A stretch of DNA of 64,000 bases. It comes from JAAYAY01 sp964563135. Lineage in GTDB: Bacteria; Planctomycetota; Planctomycetia; Pirellulales; Thermoguttaceae. Below are positions 51,628 to 60,252 of the stretch, piece by piece. A model generated the notes under the pieces. The model did no database searches. It was not told the origin of the DNA and was given only the letters and a program-made list of their open reading frames with translations. The stretch covers positions 4,498-68,497 of the forward strand of contig CAZLWV010000022.1 in assembly GCA_964563135.1 (NCBI GenBank). The letters run 5' to 3'. How positions within the stretch are numbered: the stretch's first letter is position 1; every line of letters starts with the position of its first letter. The position numbers and the translations under genes were made by a program.

Positions 51628-51649
51628 GACCTGTCCCGTTTAATTGCCC
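51628..51649. repeat. 22-bp direct repeat, right copy
   Basis: Identical to 49871-49892 over 22 bases and in the same orientation. The broken transposase begins immediately after it. Confidence 0.8.
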
Positions 51650-52506
51650 CTATCTTACTATGTGGCCCCTCCTTCTTGCTACGCTCCAGGCTCGGCGTCA
51701 ACTTCTCGATCCGCTGGCCTCGGCCGAGGTGATCGCCCAAAAGCTTCGCCAAACAGGCTTCGTGATCAGCCGACGAAGCGTGGCGAGAGTCATTGGCGAC
51801 TACGGGCTTCAGAAGAAGACTCTATCAATGTCACCCTCGTCCTGAACCGCAGCCGTTCGTGGAAAGGTACCTCAGCCGGCAGTATCGCAGACGAATGGAC
51901 TGCGATCCTGTTGATATTGAACGCGGCGTACGCCAGTTGCTGGCGAACAAGGTCAGCGGCACGAAGAGAAGATCGTTCACAACTCGCCGCGATCAGACGT
52001 GGACAGAAAGAGGAAGGGAGTCTTCGTCGAAGAGGATTTCGAGATGCATGAGACCCATGCCATCTGCCCGAACGGTAAACAGCTCGCTTGCAGGCCGAAC
52101 ATTGTCGTTCGCAGATCCAGCGAGCAGTGGCAGCCAAAGCCAGACAGACGGACTGCCGCAGTTGTCCGCTTCGCAGTCAATGCACAACGGGCAAGGGCTC
52201 GAAAATGCTGTGCTTCAACGTCCACCGGGAAGACCTGGCGATCCACGCCGAGCGCATGAACGCCGATCCCGAACGTACCGGCGATCTCATGGGCCGGCAT
52301 CGGGCGATGAACGAGGGGATCGTGAACAACCTGATGAATCACCAGCACGTTCGTTACGCGAAATAAAGGGCCTTGCGCTGGCCCGCATCCAGGTCGCCCT
52401 GCCCATTGTCATGACCAACACCCTCAAGTGGCACAAGATCGTTCACAGACGCCTTGAACTGATGACCCTGAAGCCAGCCGCGTACCCATGGATTGAGTAC
52501 CCCTGA
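51644..52506 (+). pseudogene. Frameshifted IS transposase remnant
   Basis: Pieces of one transposase are spread over all three plus-strand frames: DPLASAEVIAQKLRQTGFVI, SRRSVARVIGDYGLQKKTL (helix-turn-helix start), PFVERYLSRQYRRRMDCDPV, DIERGVRQLLANKVSGT, then CPLRSQCTTGKGSKMLCFNV, HREDLAIHAERMNADPERTG, RHRAMNEGIVNNLMNHQHVR, and ALARIQVALPIVMTNTLKWH. The CxLRxxC pair and the final helices resemble IS1182-like and related DDE transposases. The catalytic domain between the two ends is largely missing. The element is dead. Confidence 0.65.
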
Positions 52507-52546
52507 GGGGCGCCCGCATTACTTCATAGGGTGTCGCTGAGCTTCC

Positions 52547-53794
52547 TCAGGGGCTGACCCCGATTACACGCTGCTCTACGCGGTGGTTCTTGGTGATGAC
52601 CGTCACGCCACTGTCGGTGACAACGAAGCCACGGTTTCGGTCGAGCGTGTGGTCGCAGCCGACCTCTGTGCCGGCCGGGATACATACACCCTTGTCGATA
52701 ATCGCCCGGCGGACCTTAGCTCCTCGGCCGACACTCACCCCTTTGGCTAGAACCGAGTCGATTACCCGGGCGTAACTGTCGATACGGCACTGAGGCCCGA
52801 CGACGGAACGCTCCACCTGGCCACCGGACACGATGCTGCCGGCGCACACAATGCTATCCAGGGCACATCCACGGCGCGTTTCGTCGGCGAAAACGAATTT
52901 GGGCGGCGGGCAGTTGGGTTGATAGGTGCGGATCGGCCAATCATTGTCGTACATATTCAGTTGCGGATCGACCGATATGAGGTCCATATTGGCGTCGTAG
53001 TAGGCGTCCAACGTGCCCACGTCGCGCCAATAGGCCGTCTGCTTCCGGTTCTCGTCCATGAATGGAAATGCAAAAATCCGACTCGTGTGCATTGCAGCGG
53101 GAATGATGTCGGCGCCAAAATCATGCCTGCTGCTCTGTTGCACCGCGTCGCGGCAGAGTTCCTCGAAGAGAAACGCCGGGCTGGAGACGTAGATGCCCAT
53201 CGACGCCAGACAGCGCCCTCCATCGCCGGGAATCGGCTTCGGATCGGCCGGCTTCTCCTGAAAACCGATCACGCGATTCTCCCGGTCTACCTCCAGCACG
53301 CCAAACTGCCGAGCAGCCTCTTCCCGCATCACGGGTAAGACGCCGATGGTCAGATCGGCGCGGTTTGTAACGTGGTACTCGACAAACAACTGGTAATTCA
53401 TCTTGTAGACGTGATCCCCGGCCAGAATCACCAGCAACTCGGGAGATGCTTGCTCGATGGTGTAGATGCTCTGATACACGGCGTCAGCAGTTCCGCGATA
53501 CCAGTTCTCGTCGATCCGCTGCTGCGGCGGGACAATATCGACAAACTCGCCCATATCGCGGTTGAAGTAGCCTCGCCAACCCATATTGATGTGCCTATCG
53601 AGACTCATCGACTTGTATTGAGTCAAAACAAGAAGTCTGCGCAAACCGCTGTTGAGACAGTTCGACAGCGTGAAGTCGATAATGCGATAGGCACCGCCAA
53701 AAGGTACCGCAGGCTTGGCCCGGTCTCTCGTCAACGGTTCCAAACGCGAGCCTTTGCCACCTGCTAGAATCACCGCCAACGTACGAGCCAGCAT
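52547..53794 (-). CDS. glgC: Glucose-1-phosphate adenylyltransferase
   Basis: The 415-residue protein starts MLARTLAVILAGGKGSRLEP, the nucleotide-binding loop, then LTRDRAKPAVPFGGAYRIID, GTADAVYQSIYTIEQASPEL, LLVILAGDHVYKMNYQLFVE, GFQEKPADP and a C-terminal left-handed helix region (SVVGPQCRIDSYARVIDSVL). It makes ADP-glucose from glucose-1-phosphate and ATP, the committed step of bacterial glycogen synthesis. ATG 53794 is set by AAGGAG eight bases upstream. As last gene of the trehalose row it links the module to glycogen, and ADP-glucose could also feed the TreT-type enzyme. Confidence 0.95.
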   Translation of the reverse strand: MLARTLAVILAGGKGSRLEPLTRDRAKPAVPFGGAYRIIDFTLSNCLNSGLRRLLVLTQYKSMSLDRHINMGWRGYFNRDMGEFVDIVPPQQRIDENWYRGTADAVYQSIYTIEQASPELLVILAGDHVYKMNYQLFVEYHVTNRADLTIGVLPVMREEAARQFGVLEVDRENRVIGFQEKPADPKPIPGDGGRCLASMGIYVSSPAFLFEELCRDAVQQSSRHDFGADIIPAAMHTSRIFAFPFMDENRKQTAYWRDVGTLDAYYDANMDLISVDPQLNMYDNDWPIRTYQPNCPPPKFVFADETRRGCALDSIVCAGSIVSGGQVERSVVGPQCRIDSYARVIDSVLAKGVSVGRGAKVRRAIIDKGVCIPAGTEVGCDHTLDRNRGFVVTDSGVTVITKNHRVEQRVIGVSP

Positions 53795-53866
53795 ACGCGA
53801 ACTCCTTTCGTTCACTGGGCACACGCTTGGCCGGCCAGGATACTCCATGGCCAACAAGACGCCCCC

Positions 53867-54724
53867 TCAGCAGCACGGCAGCTCAGACGCCGTAGACACC
53901 CGGGCAGTCTTTGCCGGACGACCGGAATCAGGCTTCCGCCCCTCCAACAACGCATCCAAGTCACGAAGAAACGACAACAGCGAGACGTGGTCCTCCAGCC
54001 TGTAGGCGGCGACGGATGGCGCGTCAGGACCGACGCCCAGGGTGAGACCACCCAACGCGGCGACCTCCGCCAAGGCTTCGGTGTCGTTCGCTCCATCGCC
54101 AGCGTAAAGAAGGCCTGCGTCATCTGCGCCACAATCCGCGAAGATCACACGCACTGCCGTCCCCTTGTTCCAAGCGTTAGCTGGAGTAAGCTCCCACGCC
54201 TTTGGCCCCTGCACGATACGCACTGCGCCGGCAAAACGCGATGTAGCGAGGACAACGGCATCGCGCAGCGAGCCAAGCAGGTGAGCAGGCATGTGACGAT
54301 AGTGAACCGTCAATCCGCGTTTCTTCCTCTCCAGCCATGCACCATCGTACGATGTCACCGGCGATTCGAGTTGCAGGGCAATCGCTTCTAGTGTTTCTGT
54401 CACTTGATCGGCGCCTGGGTAGACAATGCGGAGGCCACGCAGGTCTAGCTCCAACCCTCCGGTGCCGGCCAGATAAAGCCCCGGCACTCCGACCAGGGAT
54501 TCCAACTCGGCTAAGTCCCGCCCGCTGACAATACCGACGTGGACGTGTGGCCGGCTGGCAAGATCGACCAGCAGCCGCCGAGTCTTGCCGTCGAGCACGG
54601 CCAGTCGTGGGTGTTCCACAATGGGTGTCAGTGTGCCGTCGTAGTCGAACAGCAGCACGAGCGAACCGCCGCGACCGTAAGCCCCGGACATTGTGCCGAG
54701 CATCTCTCGCGAAGCGTCGATCAT
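53867..54724 (-). CDS. otsB: Trehalose-6-phosphate phosphatase
   Basis: The 285-residue HAD-family enzyme has LVLLFDYDGTLTPIVEHPRL (DxDGT nucleophile motif), VGIVSGRDLAELESLVGVPG, LYLAGTGGLELDL, LTVHYRHMP, ELTPANAWNKGTAVRVIFAD (Lys of motif III) and LYAGDGANDTEALAEVAALG (GDxxND motif IV). It releases trehalose from trehalose-6-phosphate. Its ATG overlaps the otsA stop by four bases. In the GTGG position many OtsB proteins have GxHG; here Gly replaces His (YLAGTGGLEL), an unusual but not disabling change. Confidence 0.95.
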   Translation of the reverse strand: MIDASREMLGTMSGAYGRGGSLVLLFDYDGTLTPIVEHPRLAVLDGKTRRLLVDLASRPHVHVGIVSGRDLAELESLVGVPGLYLAGTGGLELDLRGLRIVYPGADQVTETLEAIALQLESPVTSYDGAWLERKKRGLTVHYRHMPAHLLGSLRDAVVLATSRFAGAVRIVQGPKAWELTPANAWNKGTAVRVIFADCGADDAGLLYAGDGANDTEALAEVAALGGLTLGVGPDAPSVAAYRLEDHVSLLSFLRDLDALLEGRKPDSGRPAKTARVSTASELPCC

Positions 54725-56217
54725 ACGGGCTCTCCCACGGGTTGCCTCGCTTCGGCGAGCTTAATCGCCTCCGACAGTAACATGCCAGCCCAACGGTAGA
54801 TGTTGTTATTGCTAACCTGTCGCCGCATCCGGGCCATGCGCTGTTGCTGCTCTTCCAGCGGCATGGTCAACGCCGCATAGAGCGCATCGGCGAACTCATC
54901 CGTAGCGTAGGGATTGACCTGGAGGGCATCGTTCAATTCTCGCGCCGAGCCAGTGAAGCGTGAAAGGACCAACACTCCCTGTTCATCGTCACGCGAGGCG
55001 ACGAATTCCTTTGCCACTAGGTTCATGCCGTCGTGCAAAGAGCTGACCACGCAGGTAGCTGCAACCCGGTAGAGCCCGAATACTTCTTCGGGACTGTAGT
55101 GCTCGTTGACGAAAAGAATCGGCCGCCAGGTACCTTGTCCATGACGCCAGTTGATCTCGTCGGCGGCTGCCTCAATGTGTTCGTTGAGCCGGCGGTAGGT
55201 CGGTATATGCACACGGCTCGGAGCGCCAATCTGGACAAAGCTGAAACTGCCTTTCAACTCCGGGTGTCGTTGGAGCAGACAATCGACGGCGGCAAATCGC
55301 TCGGGAATGCCCTTGGTATAGTCCACGCGATCCACACCAACCAGAATCCGTTCGTCACGCAGCCCTAGACGCCGCCGCAGTCGTCGCTCGGCGTCGGCCT
55401 TGTCAAGCGGCAGACGCGATTGTACCAAATCCGCGTCGATGCTGATGGGGTATGGCCGTACTCGTGTGGTCCGCCCACCGCGCGTCACAGAGAAATGCTC
55501 CCAGTCCACCTTGGCTTCCAACATCCGGTCGATGGTGTCCAGAAAGTTGTTGCAGTGGTACTGGATGTGAAACGCCAGGAGATCGTTGCCCAGCAGGCCA
55601 TCGAGTATCTCCTCCTGCCAGGGGCACACCCGGAAAACCTCGCGGTTCGGCCACGGAATGTGCCAGAATTGCGTCACGACGAGATCATCACGGGCGTTCT
55701 TGAGCATTTGCGGCAACAATGCGAAGTGGTAGTCTTGCACAAACACGACCGCTGGTCCGTCTCCCACTTCCGCGAGAACTGCCTCGGCAAACTTGGCGTT
55801 CACATTCTGATACTGCTGCCAATCACTGGAACTGAATCGGGGTCGGGTGTAGGCGACGTGGCACAAAGGCCAGATGGCTTCATTCGAGAACCCGTAGTAG
55901 TAACCCTGTTCCTCTATCTTGCTGAGCCAGACCCGGCGCAGCCTGTAGGTCGGGTCTTCCGGCGGCACTGCAACGCAGTCATGTTCATCCGTCATGGAAC
56001 GGTCGGCGCCGCCGCTGCCGTGCGCCACCCAGACGCCACCGCAGGCCCGCATCACCGGGTCGAGCGCAGTTGTCAAGCCACTGGCTGGCCGCATGCAGTG
56101 GATGTCATTGTCTTTGTACACGTGGATATACGGCTCGCGGTTGGCCACAACCACGAGCTTTGCCTCGCCAAGGTGCTCGCACACCGTGTCTTCCAGCCGT
56201 TCTCTCGTCCAGGCCAT
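54721..56217 (-). CDS. otsA: Trehalose-6-phosphate synthase (GT20)
   Basis: The 498-residue enzyme has LVVVANREPYIHVYKDNDIH, CMRPASGLTTALDPVMRACG, VFVQDYHFALLPQMLKN, TQFWHIPWPNREVFRVCPWQ, LLGNDLLAFHIQYHCNNFLD, VGVDRVDYTKGIPERFAAVD, VVSSLHDGMNLVAKEFVASR. The NREP, HDY-like QDYH, VDRxDYTKG and LHDGMNLVAKE blocks define GT20 synthases, which join UDP- or GDP/ADP-glucose to glucose-6-phosphate. ATG 56217 with AAGGAC upstream is chosen over 56253, which would overlap treT. It is translationally coupled to otsB. Confidence 0.95.
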   Translation of the reverse strand: MAWTRERLEDTVCEHLGEAKLVVVANREPYIHVYKDNDIHCMRPASGLTTALDPVMRACGGVWVAHGSGGADRSMTDEHDCVAVPPEDPTYRLRRVWLSKIEEQGYYYGFSNEAIWPLCHVAYTRPRFSSSDWQQYQNVNAKFAEAVLAEVGDGPAVVFVQDYHFALLPQMLKNARDDLVVTQFWHIPWPNREVFRVCPWQEEILDGLLGNDLLAFHIQYHCNNFLDTIDRMLEAKVDWEHFSVTRGGRTTRVRPYPISIDADLVQSRLPLDKADAERRLRRRLGLRDERILVGVDRVDYTKGIPERFAAVDCLLQRHPELKGSFSFVQIGAPSRVHIPTYRRLNEHIEAAADEINWRHGQGTWRPILFVNEHYSPEEVFGLYRVAATCVVSSLHDGMNLVAKEFVASRDDEQGVLVLSRFTGSARELNDALQVNPYATDEFADALYAALTMPLEEQQQRMARMRRQVSNNNIYRWAGMLLSEAIKLAEARQPVGEPV

Positions 56218-56245
56218 TTTGCGGTCCTTTGTGTTCGGTGTCCTG

Positions 56246-57475
56246 TTACACAAGCAGCACGTTCGGCTCGGGACGATCCAAACAGAGCAGCACGTTCAAG
56301 TAATCACGCAGATGGCGAGTCAGCAGGAAGTGCTCACGCACGAAATCGTGGCCATTCTGACCCATACGTTGCCGTTTCTCGGCATATCGCAATAGGTAGC
56401 GGATCCGGTAGGCGGCCCCGGCGGGTGAATGAACGAGAAACCCCGTGTGGTAGTCATGCACCTGGAGCGTGATCCCGCCACAGGCTCCGCCGATCACCGG
56501 TCTGCTCTTCCAAAGCGCCTCGGTCGCAGTCAGCCCAAAGCCTTCCTTCAACGACTTCTGCAACACCACGACGGCAGAGCGTTGAAGCGCGTTGATGGTT
56601 CGATGGGAATCCGGTGGAAGCATAAGAACCTTGATGTCCTCCTCATCGCCAGCCTGGTCCAGAACCTCGCGCAATACTTCGGCCCCCTCGGGGTCGTCGT
56701 CGGCTGGCCCGCCAGCTAAGGCCAACTGCAACGCAGGGTAGTACGGCTTCAACAAGCGGTAGGCTTCAATGACGCCCAACGGGTCCTTGAAGCGGTCAAA
56801 ACGCGAGACTTGCAGCAACAGCGGTCGATCAGGATCAATCTTGTAATGCAGGAGGGTCTCCAGTCGCTCCGCCTCGGGAATCGAGCAGTTCTTCTCCGAC
56901 AACGGGTCAATCGACGGCGGAACTAGGAACATCGGGCAGTCCAACGATCGTGCAAACGCCGGCATGGAGAATATAGCCGCTTGATAGTGGGGAATGGCCC
57001 CTTCCAGGTGCCTCCAAACGGCGCGATCTGGGCGGGAAGCGTCGATATGGCATCGCCATACCCAACGACTTACCTGTCCTTTGGGTGTGAACTGCGGCAA
57101 GTAGATCGGCTGAGGATCATGGATAAATACGACATCCGCTCCCAAGCTTAACCGCTCAGCGTTCTCGCGATTGACCTCGTAGTGCAGATCGAAATCACGC
57201 TTCTTCAACGCAAGCGGCAGCCCCTGCAACCCGTTGTGAAACGCCTTGGTAACGCGATAGAAATCGGGTGGTCCGGCAATGGTCTCCCACCGCGCGTCGA
57301 TACCCAAATCCTGCATTAGCGGAATCATCCAGCCGAGAATCTCCGCCACACCACCGCCAGTTCGCGTTGAGTTGACATGAACAACAACCCTTCCCGAGAG
57401 CCGCTCCGCCAAGCGACGTAGGCATTGCATCTCTTGATGCCCCACCACTTCCTCATAACGATCGAGCAATGTCAT
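56246..57475 (-). CDS. treT: TreT-type trehalose synthase (GT4)
   Basis: The 409-residue glycosyltransferase has VVVHVNSTRTGGGVAEILGW, ADVVFIHDPQPIYLPQFTPK, WVWRCHIDASRPDRAVWRHL, LLLQVSRFDRFKDPLGVIEA, VLQKSLKEGFGLTATEALWK and SRPVIGGACGGITLQV. The STRTGGGVAE entry and the EGFGLTATEALW donor site match the TreT family, which transfers glucose from NDP-glucose to glucose to give trehalose directly and reversibly. Its presence beside OtsAB means two trehalose routes are encoded in one operon. The start follows the DUF5752 stop by 11 bases. Confidence 0.85.
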   Translation of the reverse strand: MTLLDRYEEVVGHQEMQCLRRLAERLSGRVVVHVNSTRTGGGVAEILGWMIPLMQDLGIDARWETIAGPPDFYRVTKAFHNGLQGLPLALKKRDFDLHYEVNRENAERLSLGADVVFIHDPQPIYLPQFTPKGQVSRWVWRCHIDASRPDRAVWRHLEGAIPHYQAAIFSMPAFARSLDCPMFLVPPSIDPLSEKNCSIPEAERLETLLHYKIDPDRPLLLQVSRFDRFKDPLGVIEAYRLLKPYYPALQLALAGGPADDDPEGAEVLREVLDQAGDEEDIKVLMLPPDSHRTINALQRSAVVVLQKSLKEGFGLTATEALWKSRPVIGGACGGITLQVHDYHTGFLVHSPAGAAYRIRYLLRYAEKRQRMGQNGHDFVREHFLLTRHLRDYLNVLLCLDRPEPNVLLV

Positions 57476-57486
57476 GGGGTCACTCG

Positions 57487-58143
57487 CTAGGCCACCGTGG
57501 AATGCAGGAGATACTGTCCGAAGACTTCCATCAACTCCCGGCGGAGTTGGCTCAGGTTGAGGAAATAGAAGTCGATTGCCCGAATCCCGGCCGCCAGCAA
57601 CGGGTTTACGTCCCACTGCTCCAGCCAGAGCGAAAAATCGTCGCACTTGCCTTCGGCACGTCGTCGCGCTTCGTGTATATGGAAGAACAGCGAGCGGGGC
57701 GACATTTGCGGAATGGCTTCGGCCAACGCCACGGGCGTCGGGATTCGCTGGCCCGTGTCGTAGGCCACGACGCGGGAGGCCAATAGGTGCAGTTCCAATC
57801 CAGGCCGACACCACGGCACCCGGTCCAGATTCCACAGCCGGTCCTCCAGAATGTTCACGAGCTTAGCGCGCAGGTCTGCAAGGGAGTGGTGCCGGTAGGG
57901 GTCTACCAGACCCAGTTGCTCTCCGACAACGTGGTCTCCGAGTGCGTCCCAACACCAACGGGCCAGGTCGTTGGGAAACTCATAAAGCTCAAAATGGTCC
58001 TCCAGCGGACAACGCAGCAGGTGATGCTCCAATACGTTGTCGGGGACGTTGTGCAACGCCGTCAACAGCTCGCGCAGATTGGAGCAGCTTTGCCCAATCG
58101 CGCGCCGCGCCAAACTGCAATCGAACACGGCAAAATGGTCCAT
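57487..58143 (-). CDS. DUF5752 family protein
   Basis: The 218-residue protein (HFAVFDCSLARRAIGQSCSN, LRELLTALHNVPDNVLEHHL, FPNDLARWCWDALGDHVVGE, SLFFHIHEARRRAEGKCDDF, GIRAIDFYFLNLSQLRRELM) belongs to DUF5752. Members frequently sit next to TreT-type glycosyltransferases. It is soluble and largely helical, with conserved His and Cys residues. GAGG lies seven bases before the ATG. A role in sugar-phosphate handling or in regulating TreT is only an inference. Confidence 0.82.
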   Translation of the reverse strand: MDHFAVFDCSLARRAIGQSCSNLRELLTALHNVPDNVLEHHLLRCPLEDHFELYEFPNDLARWCWDALGDHVVGEQLGLVDPYRHHSLADLRAKLVNILEDRLWNLDRVPWCRPGLELHLLASRVVAYDTGQRIPTPVALAEAIPQMSPRSLFFHIHEARRRAEGKCDDFSLWLEQWDVNPLLAAGIRAIDFYFLNLSQLRRELMEVFGQYLLHSTVA

Positions 58144-58159
58144 GAAGTTGCCTCGTGTG

Positions 58160-58702
58160 CTACGTCTTTTCGTGTCGCTTCCCTTGAGGAGAAGACAGAC
58201 GCTTGACGGTGGCCGTTATCGCGCCATCATCGCGGTCTCGCGCAACGGCCAGTTTCCAACAGGCGATCCCCTTGGCCTGCCTTCTCTGGGAAACCAGCAG
58301 GTCGCCGACCAATAGACAGATTACCGGCAGGTTCGGGCATTCCTGCGCCAGCACAACGAGTTCTGCACCAGCGTCAGCCACCATTCCAACGCTGAGGTAG
58401 ACGAACGCGGTGTGCAACTGGTCGGCCCTTTCCTTCACGTCTTCTGAAAACACCGTATCCAGCAGTTCGCGGCTTCCTGTGAAGTCTTTCAACACGGCCC
58501 TGCAATAGGCAAGCATAATTGTCGCCGACGGGTCGTGCCCATTCGATCGCGTCAGGGCCTCGAAAACCGGCAGTGCCTCCTTGAACTTTCGCGTTCTTGT
58601 CAGCAAGTACGCGAAGACGAATGCCCGTCGGAAGTCGAGACTGTATGTCTTTCCGCCAGCGCGGACCTTCAATCGGTATTCATGTGTCGTGGTTGTCATC
58701 AT
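58160..58702 (-). CDS. TPR-like helical-repeat protein
   Basis: The 180-residue product has repeated helix-turn-helix segments with TPR-like spacing: FVFAYLLTRTRKFKEALPVF, DPSATIMLAYCRAVLKDFTG, LHTAFVYLSVGMVADAGAEL, LVGDLLVSQRRQAKGIACWK. This suggests a small adaptor that could join other products of the operon. It starts by ATGA overlap with the preceding membrane-protein gene and ends 16 bases before the DUF5752 start. No catalytic motif is evident. Confidence 0.65.
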   Translation of the reverse strand: MMTTTTHEYRLKVRAGGKTYSLDFRRAFVFAYLLTRTRKFKEALPVFEALTRSNGHDPSATIMLAYCRAVLKDFTGSRELLDTVFSEDVKERADQLHTAFVYLSVGMVADAGAELVVLAQECPNLPVICLLVGDLLVSQRRQAKGIACWKLAVARDRDDGAITATVKRLSSPQGKRHEKT

Positions 58703-59067
58703 CCACCTCGCAAGCTCAGGAAGTGATTGCCGACGACATTAGCTGCTATCCATGCCACGCCCGCCACGATCGGCAACACGGTGACGTACCGCCGCAAGTC
58801 TGCATAAGTGGAAGGTTTGCCGTAAGTGTCCGTTGCTTGGCCAGATCGTTGTTCGATCCATCGGGCATAGGCCATCAGAACAACCACGATCAGCAATCCA
58901 AGGTCAAGGCCGGTCAGCCAGCCGCTTCCTGACAGTACGATATTGCATAGCAGCAGCCCAGCTGTGAATGACCCGGCAACCATCCAGAAGAAATGTGAGC
59001 CTGTGACGCTGGACTTCGTGGTGGCAACCTGGTCTGTCTGATTCTCTTGCCAACGATCGTTGGTCAT
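58699..59067 (-). CDS. Small membrane protein of the trehalose operon
   Basis: The 122-residue protein has three hydrophobic segments (HFFWMVAGSFTAGLLLCNIV, LTGLDLGLLIVVVLMAYARW, VLPIVAGVAWIAANVVGNHF) and a polar N-terminal tail. No family is recognised. It follows the CsrA-receiver gene by nine bases and overlaps the next gene by four, so it is clearly part of the same message. Confidence 0.7.
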   Translation of the reverse strand: MTNDRWQENQTDQVATTKSSVTGSHFFWMVAGSFTAGLLLCNIVLSGSGWLTGLDLGLLIVVVLMAYARWIEQRSGQATDTYGKPSTYADLRRYVTVLPIVAGVAWIAANVVGNHFLSLRGG

Positions 59068-59076
59068 GGCAATTTC

Positions 59077-59724
59077 CTAACCTTCTCGTGCTTGACGCGT
59101 GGTTAGCGACGTGCCGTGTTGTGGTGAATTCGTCTCCCATGTTCTGCGTGTTGCAACGGCCCGAATCCGCTCTGCAAGCCGCTTCGGTCGCAAGGGCTTC
59201 ACGTGGTAGTCGTCGATCTCAAATGGGGCCAATCGATACAGCACTTCACGGTTACGCCCATGGGTGAGCACGATGACTGGGACAAGTGGAACGTCCGCCT
59301 CCTCGCGCATCATGGACAGAACGCCGTCACCCCATCCCCATGGAATCGACGGTTCCAGGACCAGCACATGCGGGAAGAACTCGCGAAGCCTTTTCACACA
59401 TTCCATGCCGGTTGTCACGGTCGCTACCTCGAATCCGTGCTGCCCCAGGTAGTCGCGGTAGTTGTCCAGCAGATACTCATCTGGGTCGGCGATCAGCACG
59501 CGGACTGGCATCGAAGCATCCTCCAAGGGTGATGTTGCTACCGTTTCGTGACGTGGGCGGAGGACGTAATCTGGATGCAGAACCTCGCTGCGATACACCC
59601 GAACTTCCGACGGTCCCGCGATGCCGAGCCGGACTCGCTCGCGATGTATGCCAAGCACCGTGACTGTCAACCGACACTCCGGCACCACGATCTGTTCGCC
59701 CCGTCTACGGCTGAGAACCAACAT
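59077..59724 (-). CDS. CsrA-like domain fused to a pseudo-receiver domain
   Basis: The 215-residue protein begins with a full CsrA/RsmA-like domain (1-50): MLVLSRRRGEQIVVPECRLT, VTVLGIHRERVRLGIAGPSE, VRVYRSEV, with L4, R6 and R45 at the RNA-contact positions. After a linker, residues 72-190 are a CheY-like receiver: VRVLIADPDEYLLDNYRDYL, HVLVLEPSIPWG, VPVIVLTHGRNREVLYRLAP, DYHVKPLRPKRLAERI. The acceptor Asp is Glu (VLEP), while the DPDE acidic pair, Thr switch and Lys are kept. Met72 (ATG 59511) has GGAGG seven to eight bases upstream, so the receiver may also be made alone. It is first in an eight-gene row downstream of a sigma-54 promoter. Confidence 0.82.
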   Translation of the reverse strand: MLVLSRRRGEQIVVPECRLTVTVLGIHRERVRLGIAGPSEVRVYRSEVLHPDYVLRPRHETVATSPLEDASMPVRVLIADPDEYLLDNYRDYLGQHGFEVATVTTGMECVKRLREFFPHVLVLEPSIPWGWGDGVLSMMREEADVPLVPVIVLTHGRNREVLYRLAPFEIDDYHVKPLRPKRLAERIRAVATRRTWETNSPQHGTSLTTRQAREG

Positions 59725-59856
59725 CGGGCATTTCCTCCGGTAACGACCTGCATGTCCTTGTGTGAACCTGGCAAGAAAAAACAGTCACCTTCCCCCTCCC
59801 GATGAGGAGGAACGCGGCGTTCACACTGGGAAGACGACGCCGGCAACGGTCTGTGC

Positions 59857-59872
59857 TGCAACTCGTGTGCCA
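59857..59872 (-). promoter_or_regulatory. Sigma-54 promoter of the CsrA-REC/trehalose operon
   Basis: Minus strand: TGGCAC, five bases ACGAG, TTGCA, a complete match to the -24/-12 consensus TGGCAC-N5-TTGCA. It lies about 130 bases before the CsrA-REC start, so the leader would be roughly 120 nt. A sigma-54 activator is encoded divergently 1.9 kb away. In the space between (59873-60252) I find no supported gene. Confidence 0.8.
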
Positions 59873-60252
59873 GGAGCTCGGCTCTGGCCCCTGGAACAAA
59901 TTCGGACTCTTGTGTAAAAAGGACTTACGAATACGCTCCGGTTGTGCCGGTCCGAAGAAATCGGCTCACGGTTGTCGGATACAAGGAAAGCGATTTTCCC
60001 CGGAGGAAAGGCTTTGTCTGCAGACCTTCCACCCCCGACTACCCCCCGTTCGGTCTGCCGATGATCGCAATGCGTTTAGAGGAAAAGGCATCTGCGCTGT
60101 CATAGCCATTTCTGTGCCGCGCCACTCACTCATGGGTATCGTTATTGCTGTTTGGCATGGCAGCTCCGAGGAGTGCAATACAAGAACAAGACGAAGGAGC
60201 GTGGTGCGGCGAGCCCGCGCGGTTCTCCATTGCTGTCAAACAGGATGCTCCT
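59873..60252. other. Divergent regulatory region between the sigma-54 promoter and the kinase gene
   Basis: About 380 bases. Frames open on both strands but carry no domain and show no Shine-Dalgarno match. Binding sites for the NtrC-like activator are expected here, upstream of the -24/-12 element; no unambiguous paired palindrome was identified by eye. Confidence 0.4.

Noticed and set aside
60150..60180. Sigma-54-like TTTGGCATGGCAGC in front of the kinase gene
   Set aside because: The -12 element does not fit; only the minus-strand box at 59857-59872 matches the full consensus.
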